64,000 bases of DNA from NCBI RefSeq assembly GCF_014844075.1, contig NZ_CP062165.1:4836001-4900000 (forward strand). Reading direction: 5' to 3'. This DNA comes from Paenibacillus sp. JNUCC-31. GTDB lineage: Bacteria > Bacillota > Bacilli > Paenibacillales > Paenibacillaceae. The notes under the pieces are model-generated. The model was not told the DNA's origin, made no database searches, and saw nothing but the letters and a program-made list of their open reading frames with translations. Position numbers and translations under genes: made by a program. This document shows, one piece after another, positions 34,600 through 43,817 of this stretch (position 1 is its first letter; the number at the start of each line of letters is the position of its first letter).

Positions 34600-35760
34600 A
34601 TGATAAAACCAATTGAACTGATCACTCATCCCCCGTTCAACCCAATTCACGATAAGCTCTATAATCCATTTGAGTTACTTGAACACTTTAAACCGGAAAA
34701 TGCACTTAGTTTACCTGCTACGCCCGATTTCCAGTGCTTTTTATATTTTCATCAACAAGGGGGTACTACCATCTCGGACCCCTACGCCGCGATGATGGAA
34801 GCTTTGCATGACACCTCAGTTGTACGGGAAATGAACGCATTTCTGAAAACAGAGATGCAGGCAGGGCGCCGTCCAGTCGCAATCATGGGTGGGCATCAAG
34901 AGCCACGCGGCAGCAATGCATATTGCGAGGTTGCACGAATTGCTCAGAAGCTTTCTGAATCTGGTTTCATCGTCGTTAGTGGTGGCGGACCAGGCTGCAT
35001 GGAAGCGACCCATCTTGGTGCACTTTTCGCAGGACGCTCCGCAGAATCACTTACTTCTGCAATCAATAGATTGGCGGAAAAACCATTTGATGAATTTCCA
35101 AAAAACATGCATCACCTCATCGGTAAAGATGGAAGGACAATCAATGAAGATTTGTTAAGTGATCTCCACGCATGGATGCTTCCGGCTTGGAAAATTGCTA
35201 ATGAACTTAAGGACCAACTCAACCCTCTCAATCGTAGTTTGGCATTGCCGACATGGCATTATGGTCATGAACCATTTACGCCGTTTGCGACCCATGTCGC
35301 GAAATACTTCCTAAACAGCATACGGGAGGATGTTCTCCTGACGCTTGCTTCATGCGGTATCGTTTTTTCCGAAGGGCGGGGAGGCACTATCCAAGAAGTG
35401 TTCCAAGACGCGGGCCAAGTCTATTACCGCGACAAAGATAACAAAGCTCCTATTACTTCAATGTTGTTTCTTGATAGCAAGTTCTGGACAATTCCGGAAG
35501 TCCCAGATGGTAAGCTGCACATGCCAGTGTTGGATTTGCTTCATCAACTCTTTGTAGTTACAGGGAATATGACAGAGGAGGAATTCAAACGCTATATCCG
35601 GCTTGTCGATGATGCTGAAGAAGTTGTGAACATCATCATTGAAAATGCACCGTCCGCGAGCGAAGTCGTGCATAAACTTACCAGGTTCGGCATCAGTAAT
35701 ATCAATTCAGAGCTCATGGCCGAAAGGGCTGAGACTCTTGTTAGTCAAAGGAGGAAATAA
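34600..35760 (+). CDS. LOG-like Rossmann-fold nucleotide-binding protein, long form
   Basis: 386 residues, about twice the length of ordinary LOG (cytokinin riboside monophosphate phosphoribohydrolase-like) proteins. Contains the N-terminal Rossmann piece PVAIMGGHQEPRGS, VVSGGGPGCMEATHLGA and the C-terminal SEGRGGTIQEVFQDAGQ, equivalent to PGGxGTxxE. The extra length is an N-terminal segment (1-85) and a helical insert (about 140-230). ATAGGAGCGAG precedes the ATG. Probably nucleotide or nucleoside-monophosphate binding; enzymatic activity unproven. Sits next to decayed DNA and may have been acquired. Confidence 0.75.
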   Translation: MIKPIELITHPPFNPIHDKLYNPFELLEHFKPENALSLPATPDFQCFLYFHQQGGTTISDPYAAMMEALHDTSVVREMNAFLKTEMQAGRRPVAIMGGHQEPRGSNAYCEVARIAQKLSESGFIVVSGGGPGCMEATHLGALFAGRSAESLTSAINRLAEKPFDEFPKNMHHLIGKDGRTINEDLLSDLHAWMLPAWKIANELKDQLNPLNRSLALPTWHYGHEPFTPFATHVAKYFLNSIREDVLLTLASCGIVFSEGRGGTIQEVFQDAGQVYYRDKDNKAPITSMLFLDSKFWTIPEVPDGKLHMPVLDLLHQLFVVTGNMTEEEFKRYIRLVDDAEEVVNIIIENAPSASEVVHKLTRFGISNINSELMAERAETLVSQRRK

Positions 35761-35768
35761 TGCGGTGG

Positions 35769-35793
35769 GAGCTCACTGTTAGTGGGCTCATTT
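35769..35793 (+). terminator. weak intrinsic terminator
   Basis: GAGCTCACT / AGTGGGCTC with 3-base loop and ATTTGTT following; 8 bases after the LOG-like stop. Confidence 0.55.
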
Positions 35794-35839
35794 GTTATGT
35801 TGCAGTTGGGGATTCATTATTACGAGAAGAAGAGGCTGG

Positions 35840-37537
35840 TCATAGACCGAGCCTCTTCATGCGGTTATAGAGCGTTGCTCTGGAGATGCCAAGCTGCCGG
35901 GCGAGCGTTCTTTTGTTGCCTCCGGCGGCTTTCAGATATTGCAGCAGGAGTTCTGACTCATAGGAATCGAGCTGTTCCTGATAGGACCCGGGGGATATCT
36001 CGGCAGATTTGATCTGGGGGTCTCCGTCACGGAGAGTAACGGGCTCATCCAATCCTTTAGCGTTTGCGGCCGATCCTGATTTCAACTCATACGGGGAGTG
36101 GAGCTGCACCGTCTCGTCCAATACGGTTGTTACATGCTCGTTGTCTGAGATGAAGGTGTCCGGCAGATATTCAGGCTTGACTTCACCGTCCGTGGTGAGA
36201 ATGGTGATTCGCTCAATCACATTTCTTAATTCCCGCACGTTGCCCGGCCAGTCGTACTGGAATAACAGCTTGAATACCTCGGGCGGAATCAATTCAATAT
36301 GACGGTTGTACAGCAGCGAAAACTCTTGCAGGAACGTCTGAGTCAACTCATAAATATCTTCCTTGCGCATCCGCAGGGGAGGGATGACGAGGTTAATGAC
36401 ATTCAGTCGATAGTAGAGATCCTCCCGGAACTGATTTTGGGAGATCATGCTCAGCAGATTCTGATTGGTGGCTGCGATAATCCGGCAACTTGCGTGTTTC
36501 ATGCGTGTTCCGCCAACAGGGAAGTAACTCTTCTCCTGCAATACGCGAAGCAGCTTCACCTGAAGCTCCAGCGGCATTTCACCTATTTCGTCCAAAAAGA
36601 GCGTCCCGCCTTCGGCAAGTTCGATTTTCCCCTTTTTCCCCTTGGGATCAGCTCCTGAAAATGCGCCCTTCTCATAACCAAATAACTCACTCTCAAATAA
36701 TGAAGCAGGAATGGCCCCGCAATTAATGGCGATAAACGGTGCGGTCTGCGGTTCACGCAGGTCGTGAATGGCTTTGGCAAATAGCTCTTTGCCTGTTCCG
36801 CTCTCGCCAAGAATGAGCACGGTAGCAGAAGTGGTACTGATTTTGCGAATGGTGTCCAGACATTGTTTCATTACCAGGCTACTGCCCTTGATTCTGGCAA
36901 AAGGGTCAGAGTCCGGACGCAGACGGGCAACGGCCTTCTCCAGATGCTGGACTTTGGATGTCATATGTAATAACTCCTGATGCAAGCGGATTTCGGTTGT
37001 TATGTCCACTTCAGCGGCAACCGCGCCTACAATGCGTCCATCCAGTTGCACCGGACGTGCATTGATCAGAGCAAAAAGATCGGGTCTTGGTTGGTGTTGC
37101 TTTCGGTATACCGTTTCGCCGGTATATAGCGTTTTGAGCGATTGGAGGCGTTCTGGCGGAAAGAAGTCTGCTGCCGGTTTTCCGATGATTTCTTTTTTGT
37201 TAATGGAAAAAACATGCTCCGCACCCGATGTCCAGTAGGTTACCTTGGCTTCTTCATTGATCAGTGTCAGAGCCGAACCTGCCGTTTCCAGCGTTGTCTC
37301 GAAATAAGCTTCCATAAGGCGATGGGCGTACATTACGGCTTGAAGAACATCGGTAACAGCAATATATCCCAATGTGAGTCCCTCATCCTGTATCAACAAA
37401 TAGGGACTTGTGTCGAATAGAGGAACAGCCTCTTCCAACGTTGTAGAGGAAGGAATGATCGTCAAAGAGAAGTCTGAATCCAGGGTACTCATATCTGTAC
37501 GTAATAAAGACATCAAACCTGGAAGTAAATGTTTCAT
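35840..37537 (-). CDS. sigma-54 enhancer-binding activator of proline catabolism (PAS-AAA+-Fis)
   Basis: About 565 residues. N-terminal CBS-like half, PAS domain (about 80-190, ALTLINEEAKVTYWTSGAEHVF), AAA+ domain with Walker A GESGTGKE, Walker B GGTLFLDEIGE, and Fis HTH (GNKRTLARQLGISRATLYNRMKRL). The sigma-54 contact loop reads GAFSGA, a Ser in place of the usual Thr of GAFTGA. GAGGTGATACCG precedes ATG 37537 (the frame opens at GTG 37546). Downstream of putB on the same strand; both sigma-54 promoters nearby are its likely targets (inference). RocR-like by architecture. Confidence 0.88.
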   Translation of the reverse strand: MKHLLPGLMSLLRTDMSTLDSDFSLTIIPSSTTLEEAVPLFDTSPYLLIQDEGLTLGYIAVTDVLQAVMYAHRLMEAYFETTLETAGSALTLINEEAKVTYWTSGAEHVFSINKKEIIGKPAADFFPPERLQSLKTLYTGETVYRKQHQPRPDLFALINARPVQLDGRIVGAVAAEVDITTEIRLHQELLHMTSKVQHLEKAVARLRPDSDPFARIKGSSLVMKQCLDTIRKISTTSATVLILGESGTGKELFAKAIHDLREPQTAPFIAINCGAIPASLFESELFGYEKGAFSGADPKGKKGKIELAEGGTLFLDEIGEMPLELQVKLLRVLQEKSYFPVGGTRMKHASCRIIAATNQNLLSMISQNQFREDLYYRLNVINLVIPPLRMRKEDIYELTQTFLQEFSLLYNRHIELIPPEVFKLLFQYDWPGNVRELRNVIERITILTTDGEVKPEYLPDTFISDNEHVTTVLDETVQLHSPYELKSGSAANAKGLDEPVTLRDGDPQIKSAEISPGSYQEQLDSYESELLLQYLKAAGGNKRTLARQLGISRATLYNRMKRLGL

Positions 37538-38025
37538 CGGTATCACCTCAGTTAGAGCATAACTTTTGGAAACTACACCTGTTAAATAGCTGCATGGAAG
37601 TTATCTGTGAAAAGAAGGAGTGGAACACATGTTGATTATTCATATTATAGCTTTCAAAATGAAGTGTGTATATATTTTTTGACATGGAGCGTACATCTTA
37701 TAACCGTAGAAGTTAGCAATAGGGATGTATTCAAAATAGAACACGCTTTCAAATTTATAGTTTAGTCATAACAGTTAAATATAGAATGAGAATTGGGATT
37801 TGTGGTTGGTTATTTGTTATAAAACTTGACATTGGATGTTGATGTGCAGCGCTATACGATGGCCATTGTATTAACCGACCCATTGACAATATTCAATTCT
37901 TAGAGGAAACGGATGGTGTCCAGAAAAGTAGACATTTCAATTTGAGAATGCTCATTTTTTAGACATTACAAAGTGAACTATTGGATAGGTAAGGTCCGAT
38001 TCTCTGCAAAACGATATGTACAAAA

Positions 38026-38065
38026 AAGAAACCATGTGCCTGGAAAGAAAATGGCCATGGTTTTT
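38026..38065 (-). terminator. intrinsic terminator of putB
   Basis: On the minus strand AAACCATG...CATGGTTTC followed by TTTTTT, about 60-100 bases after the putB stop. Confidence 0.7.
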
Positions 38066-38075
38066 ATCCTTGTCG

Positions 38076-38102
38076 TTGTTCATCTATAGTTGTTCATCTA
38101 TA
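38076..38102. repeat. tandem direct repeat TTGTTCATCTATA x2
   Basis: Two 13-base copies separated by one base, just downstream of putB. No function visible. Confidence 0.7.
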
Positions 38103-38126
38103 TATGTTGATTCAGTTGAAGAATAA

Positions 38127-39050
38127 CTATCTGAACATGTTTTTGACGACCATCCAGAGATTGGCTGGCTTCTCGGCAAGACGGCGGGTGTAGTACGGGT
38201 ACCACATGGTGCCGTAGGGCACGTAACAACGAATGCGATATCCTTCCCTAGCCAAACGTTCCTGTTCGCTCATGCGCAAACCGTACAACATTTGAAATTC
38301 AAATGCATCGGGGGAGATTCCCCGGTCCTTTGCGTACTGCTTGGTCCAGTTAATAATGTTGTCATCATGGGATGCAACCGCGGTGTATACCCCTTGATCG
38401 AGATGATTTCGAATCATGGTTTTGAATTGATCAATCACTTCAGACGCATTCTGATAAGCTACGGATGCAGGCTCCTTGTATGCTCCCTTGACCAGACGCA
38501 GTCGAATTCCTTCCCGAATCATGTCCCGCGTATCTTCCACGGTACGATGCAAGTAGGCTTGCAATACCGTACCTGTATTATCCAGTCCCTCCGAGTGTAG
38601 ACGGCGCACGATATCCAATGTCGCTTGAGTAAATGGGCTGTCTTCCATATCGATCCGTACAAACAGATCATGTGTCTTGGCCTTGACGGCAACAGCACGG
38701 ATATTGTTGTAACCTTCATCCGGGTCCAGTGCAAGTCCCATCTGGGTTGGCTTGAGCGAGACGTTGGAGTCTGCGCCCTGACGGGCAATGCCTTCCACCA
38801 GTCGTATATACTCATCCCGGTACAACGCGGCTTCTTTTAGTTGGGTAATGCCTTCGCCCAGATGATCCAATGTCGCCATAATGCCTTTGTTGTTAAGTGT
38901 CCGAATCTCTTCGAGAGCCTCTTCCAGTGTATTGCCAGCGATGAACTTGCCTGCGAGCTTTTTGCCATATTTGATGGACAGATTCTCCACAGCTTTATTA
39001 CCTGCAACGGTCAGCAGCGTTTTGCGGTACATTTCCGTTCCGATACTCAT
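38127..39050 (-). CDS. putB: proline dehydrogenase
   Basis: FAD-dependent oxidation of L-proline to pyrroline-5-carboxylate. 307 residues, the monofunctional Gram-positive form. Motifs: TLDHLGEGI, DSNVSLKPTQMGLALD, DLFVRIDMEDSPFT, the R-LVKGAYKEP segment and FEFQMLYGLR (C-terminal substrate loop). The frame opens at 39074; ATG 39050 lies 8 bases after AAGGAGGAA. Transcribed from the sigma-54 promoter at 39098-39114, divergent from pruA. Confidence 0.95.
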   Translation of the reverse strand: MSIGTEMYRKTLLTVAGNKAVENLSIKYGKKLAGKFIAGNTLEEALEEIRTLNNKGIMATLDHLGEGITQLKEAALYRDEYIRLVEGIARQGADSNVSLKPTQMGLALDPDEGYNNIRAVAVKAKTHDLFVRIDMEDSPFTQATLDIVRRLHSEGLDNTGTVLQAYLHRTVEDTRDMIREGIRLRLVKGAYKEPASVAYQNASEVIDQFKTMIRNHLDQGVYTAVASHDDNIINWTKQYAKDRGISPDAFEFQMLYGLRMSEQERLAREGYRIRCYVPYGTMWYPYYTRRLAEKPANLWMVVKNMFR

Positions 39051-39097
39051 CGGGATTTCCTCCTTATGGATCATGCTTCTTCATAACCAAATTACCA

Positions 39098-39114
39098 AGC
39101 AATAATCATGCCAA
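39098..39114 (-). promoter_or_regulatory. sigma-54 promoter of putB
   Basis: Minus strand TTGGCATGATTATTGCT: GG and GC of the -24/-12 elements 12 bases apart, matching the TTGGCAC-N5-TTGCT consensus closely. Confidence 0.88.
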
Positions 39115-39149
39115 AGTTGGTCTGGACGGGAACAAAGCGGACATTTATT

Positions 39150-39185
39150 TCAAAAAAATATTTTTCTCAAAAAATATTCCTTCTC
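39150..39185. promoter_or_regulatory. tandem 19-base repeats, candidate activator sites
   Basis: Two head-to-tail near-copies of TCAAAAAAATATTTTTCTC (39150-39168 and 39167-39185), each AT-palindromic in the middle, lying between the two divergent sigma-54 promoters. Suitable as shared upstream activating sites for the enhancer-binding protein. Confidence 0.45.
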
Positions 39186-39194
39186 CAATCGGAG

Positions 39195-39211
39195 TTGGCA
39201 TGGATTTTGCT
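39195..39211 (+). promoter_or_regulatory. sigma-54 promoter of pruA
   Basis: TTGGCATGGATTTTGCT: -24 GG and -12 GC 12 bases apart, about 80 bases before the pruA start. Confidence 0.9.
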
Positions 39212-39293
39212 ACATATATTGGGTGATGAGTAAAATGCATGGCAGCTCAGGCTAACAGCCAGCGAACCCCACATTCTGAAGGAGGAATCATTG

Positions 39294-40841
39294 ATGAACA
39301 TCCCTTTTGTTAACGAACCATTCACACCCTTTGCGGTCCCGGCTAACCGGGAAGCATTTGAGAACGCGTTGCGTAAGGTAGAAGCTGAGCTTGGGCAGAA
39401 ATACTCCATCATTATTGGTGGGCAAAAAATAACAAGTACCCGCACGTTAACCTCGGTCAACCCTGCGGTGAAAGAACAGGTCGTCGGAACGATCTACCAG
39501 GCAGATCAGGAACTCGCCGAGCAGGCGATCCAGACCGCTGCGGAAACATTCCGCACCTGGAAACATACGGACCCGAATGAACGTGCCCGGTATTTGTACA
39601 AAGCGGCTGCGCTTATGCGGCGGCGCAAGCACGAATTCTCGGCCTGGATGGTATATGAAGCAGGCAAGACATGGCCTGAAGCGGATGCGGATACAGCGGA
39701 AGCCATTGATTTTATGGAGTTTTATGCGCGTGAGATGCAACGGTTGAGTGAGCCTCAGCCGCTTACGCGGATTGCAGGCGAAGATAATGAACTGAGTTAT
39801 ATTCCGCTTGGTGTAGGGATTGTAATTCCACCATGGAACTTCCCGCTCGCTATTATGGCAGGTATGACCTCGGCTGCGCTGGTCTCCGGCAACACAGTCG
39901 TATTGAAGCCTGCGAGCACAACACCGGTCATTGCGGCCAAATTCATGGAATTGCTTGCGGAAGTGGGTGTGCCTGATGGCGTAGTGAACTATTTGCCAGG
40001 ACCGGGCAGTGAGGTTGGTGATTACCTGGTAGATCATGCGCTTACCCGTTTTATCAGTTTCACAGGCTCCAGAGATGTCGGCCTGCGGATCAACGAACGT
40101 GCAGCACGCACCGCTCCGGGACAGAAATGGATCAAACGAGTCATTGCAGAAATGGGCGGCAAGGATTCCATCGTTGTGGATAGCGACAGTGATCTGGAAT
40201 TGGCTGCGGAATCCATTACAGCTTCAGCGTTTGGCTTTTCCGGACAGAAATGCTCCGCGTGTTCTCGCGCCATTATTCATAAAGATGTATATGACGAGGT
40301 ACTCGAAAAAGTGATTGAACGGACCAAGCAGCTAACCATGGGCAGCCCGCTTGAAGTTGGTAGTCAGGTTGGCCCCGTTATCGATGATAAAGCATACGCC
40401 AAAATCAAAGAATATATTGAGATTGGCAAAGGGGAAGGACGCCTTGTATGGGGCGGCACTACAGGGAATGGGGAAGGTTATTTTATTGAACCGACCATTA
40501 TTGCCGATGTAGACCCGCAGGCGCGGATCTCACAGGAAGAGATTTTTGGACCCGTGCTGGCTTTTATCAAGGCAGACTCTTTCGAAGCTGCGCTGGATAT
40601 AGCCAACAATACGGATTATGGTCTGACTGGTGCGGTAATTTCGCGTAATCGTGAACATCTGGAACAAGCAAGACGGGAATTTTTTGCGGGCAACTTGTAT
40701 TTTAACCGTAAATGCACAGGCGCTTTGGTGGGCACACATCCATTTGGTGGATTTAACATGTCGGGGACAGATTCCAAAGCAGGCGGTAGAGACTATTTGC
40801 TGCTGTTCACGCAAGCAAAGCTGGTATCCGAGAAATATTAA
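39294..40841 (+). CDS. pruA: L-glutamate gamma-semialdehyde dehydrogenase (P5C dehydrogenase)
   Basis: Oxidises pyrroline-5-carboxylate/glutamate semialdehyde to glutamate with NAD. 515 residues. ALDH features: [13 protein letters not shown], catalytic Glu in [10 protein letters not shown], catalytic Cys in [24 protein letters not shown], and the C-terminal [27 protein letters not shown] lies 8 bases before ATG 39294. With putB it completes proline to glutamate conversion; driven from a sigma-54 promoter. Confidence 0.96.
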   Translation: MNIPFVNEPFTPFAVPANREAFENALRKVEAELGQKYSIIIGGQKITSTRTLTSVNPAVKEQVVGTIYQADQELAEQAIQTAAETFRTWKHTDPNERARYLYKAAALMRRRKHEFSAWMVYEAGKTWPEADADTAEAIDFMEFYAREMQRLSEPQPLTRIAGEDNELSYIPLGVGIVIPPWNFPLAIMAGMTSAALVSGNTVVLKPASTTPVIAAKFMELLAEVGVPDGVVNYLPGPGSEVGDYLVDHALTRFISFTGSRDVGLRINERAARTAPGQKWIKRVIAEMGGKDSIVVDSDSDLELAAESITASAFGFSGQKCSACSRAIIHKDVYDEVLEKVIERTKQLTMGSPLEVGSQVGPVIDDKAYAKIKEYIEIGKGEGRLVWGGTTGNGEGYFIEPTIIADVDPQARISQEEIFGPVLAFIKADSFEAALDIANNTDYGLTGAVISRNREHLEQARREFFAGNLYFNRKCTGALVGTHPFGGFNMSGTDSKAGGRDYLLLFTQAKLVSEKY

Positions 40842-40964
40842 ATTTGAACGGTTGGGTTTGAGCCCGCTGACAATCATTTAGTTTCTATGCTATTATTCTG
40901 AAAAAATGATCTTTTGTTCGTCGGCATACTGAGGTTGCTTGAGCAGCACTAAGGAGGGAGACGG

Positions 40965-42269
40965 ATGTTAGGCGTTCAGTTGGTACAGGAGGGGCGTATT
41001 CGATTATCCATTACGCCGGAGATGAAACAATCCATTCATTTGCTAACCTTGTCAGGTCAAGAATTGGCTCGTTATTTGCAAGACATCGCAGATGAGAATC
41101 CGGTGCTTGAGCTGGAAGAACCCCCTGCTCTGCGCGTCCGGCTCCCTCGTCGAATGAATCAGGGGCAGCTCTATTCTTACGATCCATTGCTACAGGCAAG
41201 AGGGGCTGAGCCTACGCTCGAACAGCTGCTGACGTCCCAGCTTCGCTTGCTGGGTCTCCCTTCTGCTCTGAAAACAATAGCTGTATATCTGGCTGGTTGT
41301 GTGAATGCTGATGGTTATCTGGCCATGGAGCTGGAGGAAGTTGTACTGGCAAAAGGGATATCCATGGCTGAGGCTGAAGCTGCTCTGGACATCCTCCAGT
41401 CGCTGGACCCGGCAGGAGTGGGAGCCCGCAATTTGCGTGAATGCCTGTTGCTGCAGATTAGAAGAGACCGGGCTGCCAATCCGCATGCGGAACGGATGGT
41501 GGAGGAGAGACTGGAGGAGCTCATTCGATTCCATCCCGGCAGAGCAGGGAACCGTCTGGGAATTACCTCGAAGCAAGCGCAGGCAGCGTATGACTATATT
41601 GCCCGTCTGGACCCGAAACCTTGCCGATCGATCGGGTGTGCGGAACGCCTGCATTACATTATTCCGGATGCTGTTGTGGATATCAGGAACAATGAAGTTT
41701 CTCTTCGCTTGAATTCAGCAGGTATACCGCGTGTATCCCTGAACGAGGCTTGCTGCCGTTGGATTCGAGACGCCAATGCAGATGAAGTCTGGTCAGGTCG
41801 GGCAATCGAAGCGAGATCAATCATTCGCAGTGTGCGCATGCGCCGCAGAACGTTGATGAGTGTGCTGACTGCAGTGATGAGTGAACAGGAATCCTTTCTT
41901 CGTGAAGGAACTGCCAGTCTGAAACCGCTCAATTTGGCGGCGATTGCCGAGGTTGTTGGTATGCATGAATCGACGGTGAGCCGTGCGGTAAGTGGCAAAT
42001 ATGTTCAGACGCCTCATGGTGTGTATGAGCTCAAGGCTTTTTTTGCTTCCGGAATTGAAAAGGTGAGCGGAGAAATGACCTCTGCGCCATCGGTGAAGCT
42101 CAGACTGAAAGAACTGATTCGTTCCGAACAGGCGGAACGCCCATACTCGGACAGTCAGCTTACGGCGTTGCTAGAAAAAGAGGGGATCGTCATATCCCGC
42201 CGCACAGTTGCGAAGTACAGGGAGGAGCTTCATATATTGCCCTCGCTAGAACGGAAACGCTGGGCATGA
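40965..42269 (+). CDS. rpoN: RNA polymerase sigma-54 factor
   Basis: 434 residues. Region I is Gln/Leu-rich (LSITPEMKQSIHLLTLSGQELARYLQDIADENPVLEL), followed by the core-binding domain (LQSLDPAGVGARNLRECLLLQI) and the C-terminal HTH (AEVVGMHESTVSRAVSGKYVQTPHG) with RpoN box SRRTVAKYREELHI. AAGGAGGGAGA precedes the ATG. Called sigL in Bacillus. Its position directly after pruA ties the sigma factor to the sigma-54-dependent proline genes. Confidence 0.96.
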   Translation: MLGVQLVQEGRIRLSITPEMKQSIHLLTLSGQELARYLQDIADENPVLELEEPPALRVRLPRRMNQGQLYSYDPLLQARGAEPTLEQLLTSQLRLLGLPSALKTIAVYLAGCVNADGYLAMELEEVVLAKGISMAEAEAALDILQSLDPAGVGARNLRECLLLQIRRDRAANPHAERMVEERLEELIRFHPGRAGNRLGITSKQAQAAYDYIARLDPKPCRSIGCAERLHYIIPDAVVDIRNNEVSLRLNSAGIPRVSLNEACCRWIRDANADEVWSGRAIEARSIIRSVRMRRRTLMSVLTAVMSEQESFLREGTASLKPLNLAAIAEVVGMHESTVSRAVSGKYVQTPHGVYELKAFFASGIEKVSGEMTSAPSVKLRLKELIRSEQAERPYSDSQLTALLEKEGIVISRRTVAKYREELHILPSLERKRWA

Positions 42270-42303
42270 ATGAGCCTTTGATTCGGAATATAGGCTATAA
42301 ATA

Positions 42304-42341
42304 AAACCCCCGCGGGCCGTGGTAACGGTCTGCGGGGGTTG
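42304..42341 (+). terminator. intrinsic terminator of rpoN
   Basis: AACCCCCGC...GCGGGGGTT with inner CCGT/ACGG; strong GC stem. Confidence 0.85.
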
Positions 42342-42353
42342 TTCGTTCCGATT

Positions 42354-42370
42354 TAACAGCGATCGGAAGG
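42354..42370 (-). repeat. dispersed intergenic repeat, copy 3 (short fragment)
   Basis: Minus strand CCTTCCGATCGCTGTTA matches the start of copies at 22645-22661 and 48570-48586 in most positions. Only a fragment; could be chance. Confidence 0.35.
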
Positions 42371-42383
42371 TTGTTTCAACAGC

Positions 42384-43817
42384 CTACAATCGTTCCATAT
42401 TACGCAGGAAGTGTTCACCGGCAATCCCTGGTGTGGTCATTTGCTCCGGATGCAAAATTTCTTCCAGCTCGATTGGTGTCAGCAGACCCCGCTCCAGAAT
42501 AATCTCCCGCAACGTAAGTCCGGTTTTCAGTGCTTCTTTCACGATGGAAGCTGCTACATCATAGCCAAGATGTGGATTGAGCGCTGTAATTACACTGAAG
42601 CTCTGTTTCATGATCAGCTCGCAGCGTTCACGGTTCGCTTCCATCTCTTCCACGGCATAACGGGTGAATACATCGATGCCGTTATTCATAATTTTCAGCG
42701 ACTGTAGCAAGTTGAACGCGATAACCGGGCCCATAACGTTCAGCTCGAACTGACCCGCTTCGCAGGCCATGCAGATCGTATGGTCGTTCCCCATCACCTG
42801 GAAGGATACCTGATTGATGACCTCAGCCATAACCGGATTGACTTTACCCGGCATAATGGAAGAACCAGGCTGACGGGGCGGCAGGCGCAGTTCGTTGAAT
42901 CCCGCACGTGGGCCGGAAGCCATCATTCGAATATCATTACAGATTTTGGACAGGCTGACCGCACATACTTTCAGCGCAGCTGACAATTCCAGGTATGCAT
43001 CTGTATTCTGCGTGGCATCCACGAGATCTTCAGCCGTATGCAGATTTAATCCGGTCACATCGGACAGATGCTCCGTGACCTTGACGATGTATTCGGGTTT
43101 GGCGTTAAGGCCTGTACCTACAGCTGTCGCTCCCAGGTTAATGGTGAGCAGGCGGCGATTCGCGAATTGGAGACGCTCTATATCACGTCCGATTACGCGT
43201 GCATAGGCACCGAACTCTTGTCCGAGCCGAATAGGTACAGCATCCTGAAGATGTGTCCGGCCTACCTTGACTACATCATCGAATTCCTGTTCCTTTTTGT
43301 GGAAGGCAGCCTGTAGACGCTTCATTGTATCCAACAACGTTTCGGATAGCCGATAAGCCGCAATGCGCAGTGCGGTTGGGATCACGTCATTGGTGGATTG
43401 GGACATATTCACATGGTTATTGGGATTGCAGTGGAAGTAATCTCCCTTATTCTGCAATAGCAGTTCCAACCCGCGATTCGCGAGAATCTCGTTCATATTC
43501 ATATTCATGGAGGTGCCAGCACCGCCCTGAATGGAGTCTACAATAAAATGATCCAGATGATGGCCTTTCATCATTTCTTCAGCAGCCATGACAATGACAT
43601 CGCCGATTTTGCGCGGCAGCATTCTCAGCTCCATATTTGTGATGGCTGCAGCTTTCTTCACCGCAGCCAGAGCTGTAATCAGCTCCCGGTGAACCGGAAC
43701 GCCGGTAATCGGGAAGTTTTCTACAGCCCGTACCGTCTGTATTCCGTAATAGGCATACTCAGGAATTTCTTTTTCTCCAATAAAATCTTTCTCCGTCCTT
43801 GTGGACATTGTAGACAT
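42384..43817 (-). CDS. aspA: aspartate ammonia-lyase
   Basis: Reversible deamination of L-aspartate to fumarate and ammonium. 477 residues, homotetrameric fumarase/aspartase superfamily. Signature GSSIMPGKVNP, plus EYAYYGIQTVRA, GGAGTSMNMNMNEILANR, NMSQSTNDVIPTA. The frame opens at 43862, but ATG 43817 has GGAGG at 8 bases. An FNR/CRP-like site lies 255 bases upstream, shared with the divergent chemotaxis receptor. Confidence 0.95.
   Translation of the reverse strand: MSTMSTRTEKDFIGEKEIPEYAYYGIQTVRAVENFPITGVPVHRELITALAAVKKAAAITNMELRMLPRKIGDVIVMAAEEMMKGHHLDHFIVDSIQGGAGTSMNMNMNEILANRGLELLLQNKGDYFHCNPNNHVNMSQSTNDVIPTALRIAAYRLSETLLDTMKRLQAAFHKKEQEFDDVVKVGRTHLQDAVPIRLGQEFGAYARVIGRDIERLQFANRRLLTINLGATAVGTGLNAKPEYIVKVTEHLSDVTGLNLHTAEDLVDATQNTDAYLELSAALKVCAVSLSKICNDIRMMASGPRAGFNELRLPPRQPGSSIMPGKVNPVMAEVINQVSFQVMGNDHTICMACEAGQFELNVMGPVIAFNLLQSLKIMNNGIDVFTRYAVEEMEANRERCELIMKQSFSVITALNPHLGYDVAASIVKEALKTGLTLREIILERGLLTPIELEEILHPEQMTTPGIAGEHFLRNMERL

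Larger units (their letters stand above)
37538..38126. other. intergenic region upstream of the activator gene
   Basis: 589 AT-rich bases between putB and the activator gene (both -). The putB terminator lies at 38026-38065 and a 14-base tandem direct repeat at 38076-38102. No gene found; a region near 37915-37945 vaguely resembles an IS3 end but I could not support it. Confidence 0.45.

Noticed and set aside
35840..36810. Plus-strand frames across the activator gene
   Set aside because: Shadows of the PAS-AAA+-Fis coding sequence on the other strand.
37905..37985. Possible IS3-family end (TGTCCAG...GTAGACATT)
   Set aside because: Short resemblance only; no partner terminal repeat or transposase fragment in readable order could be found.
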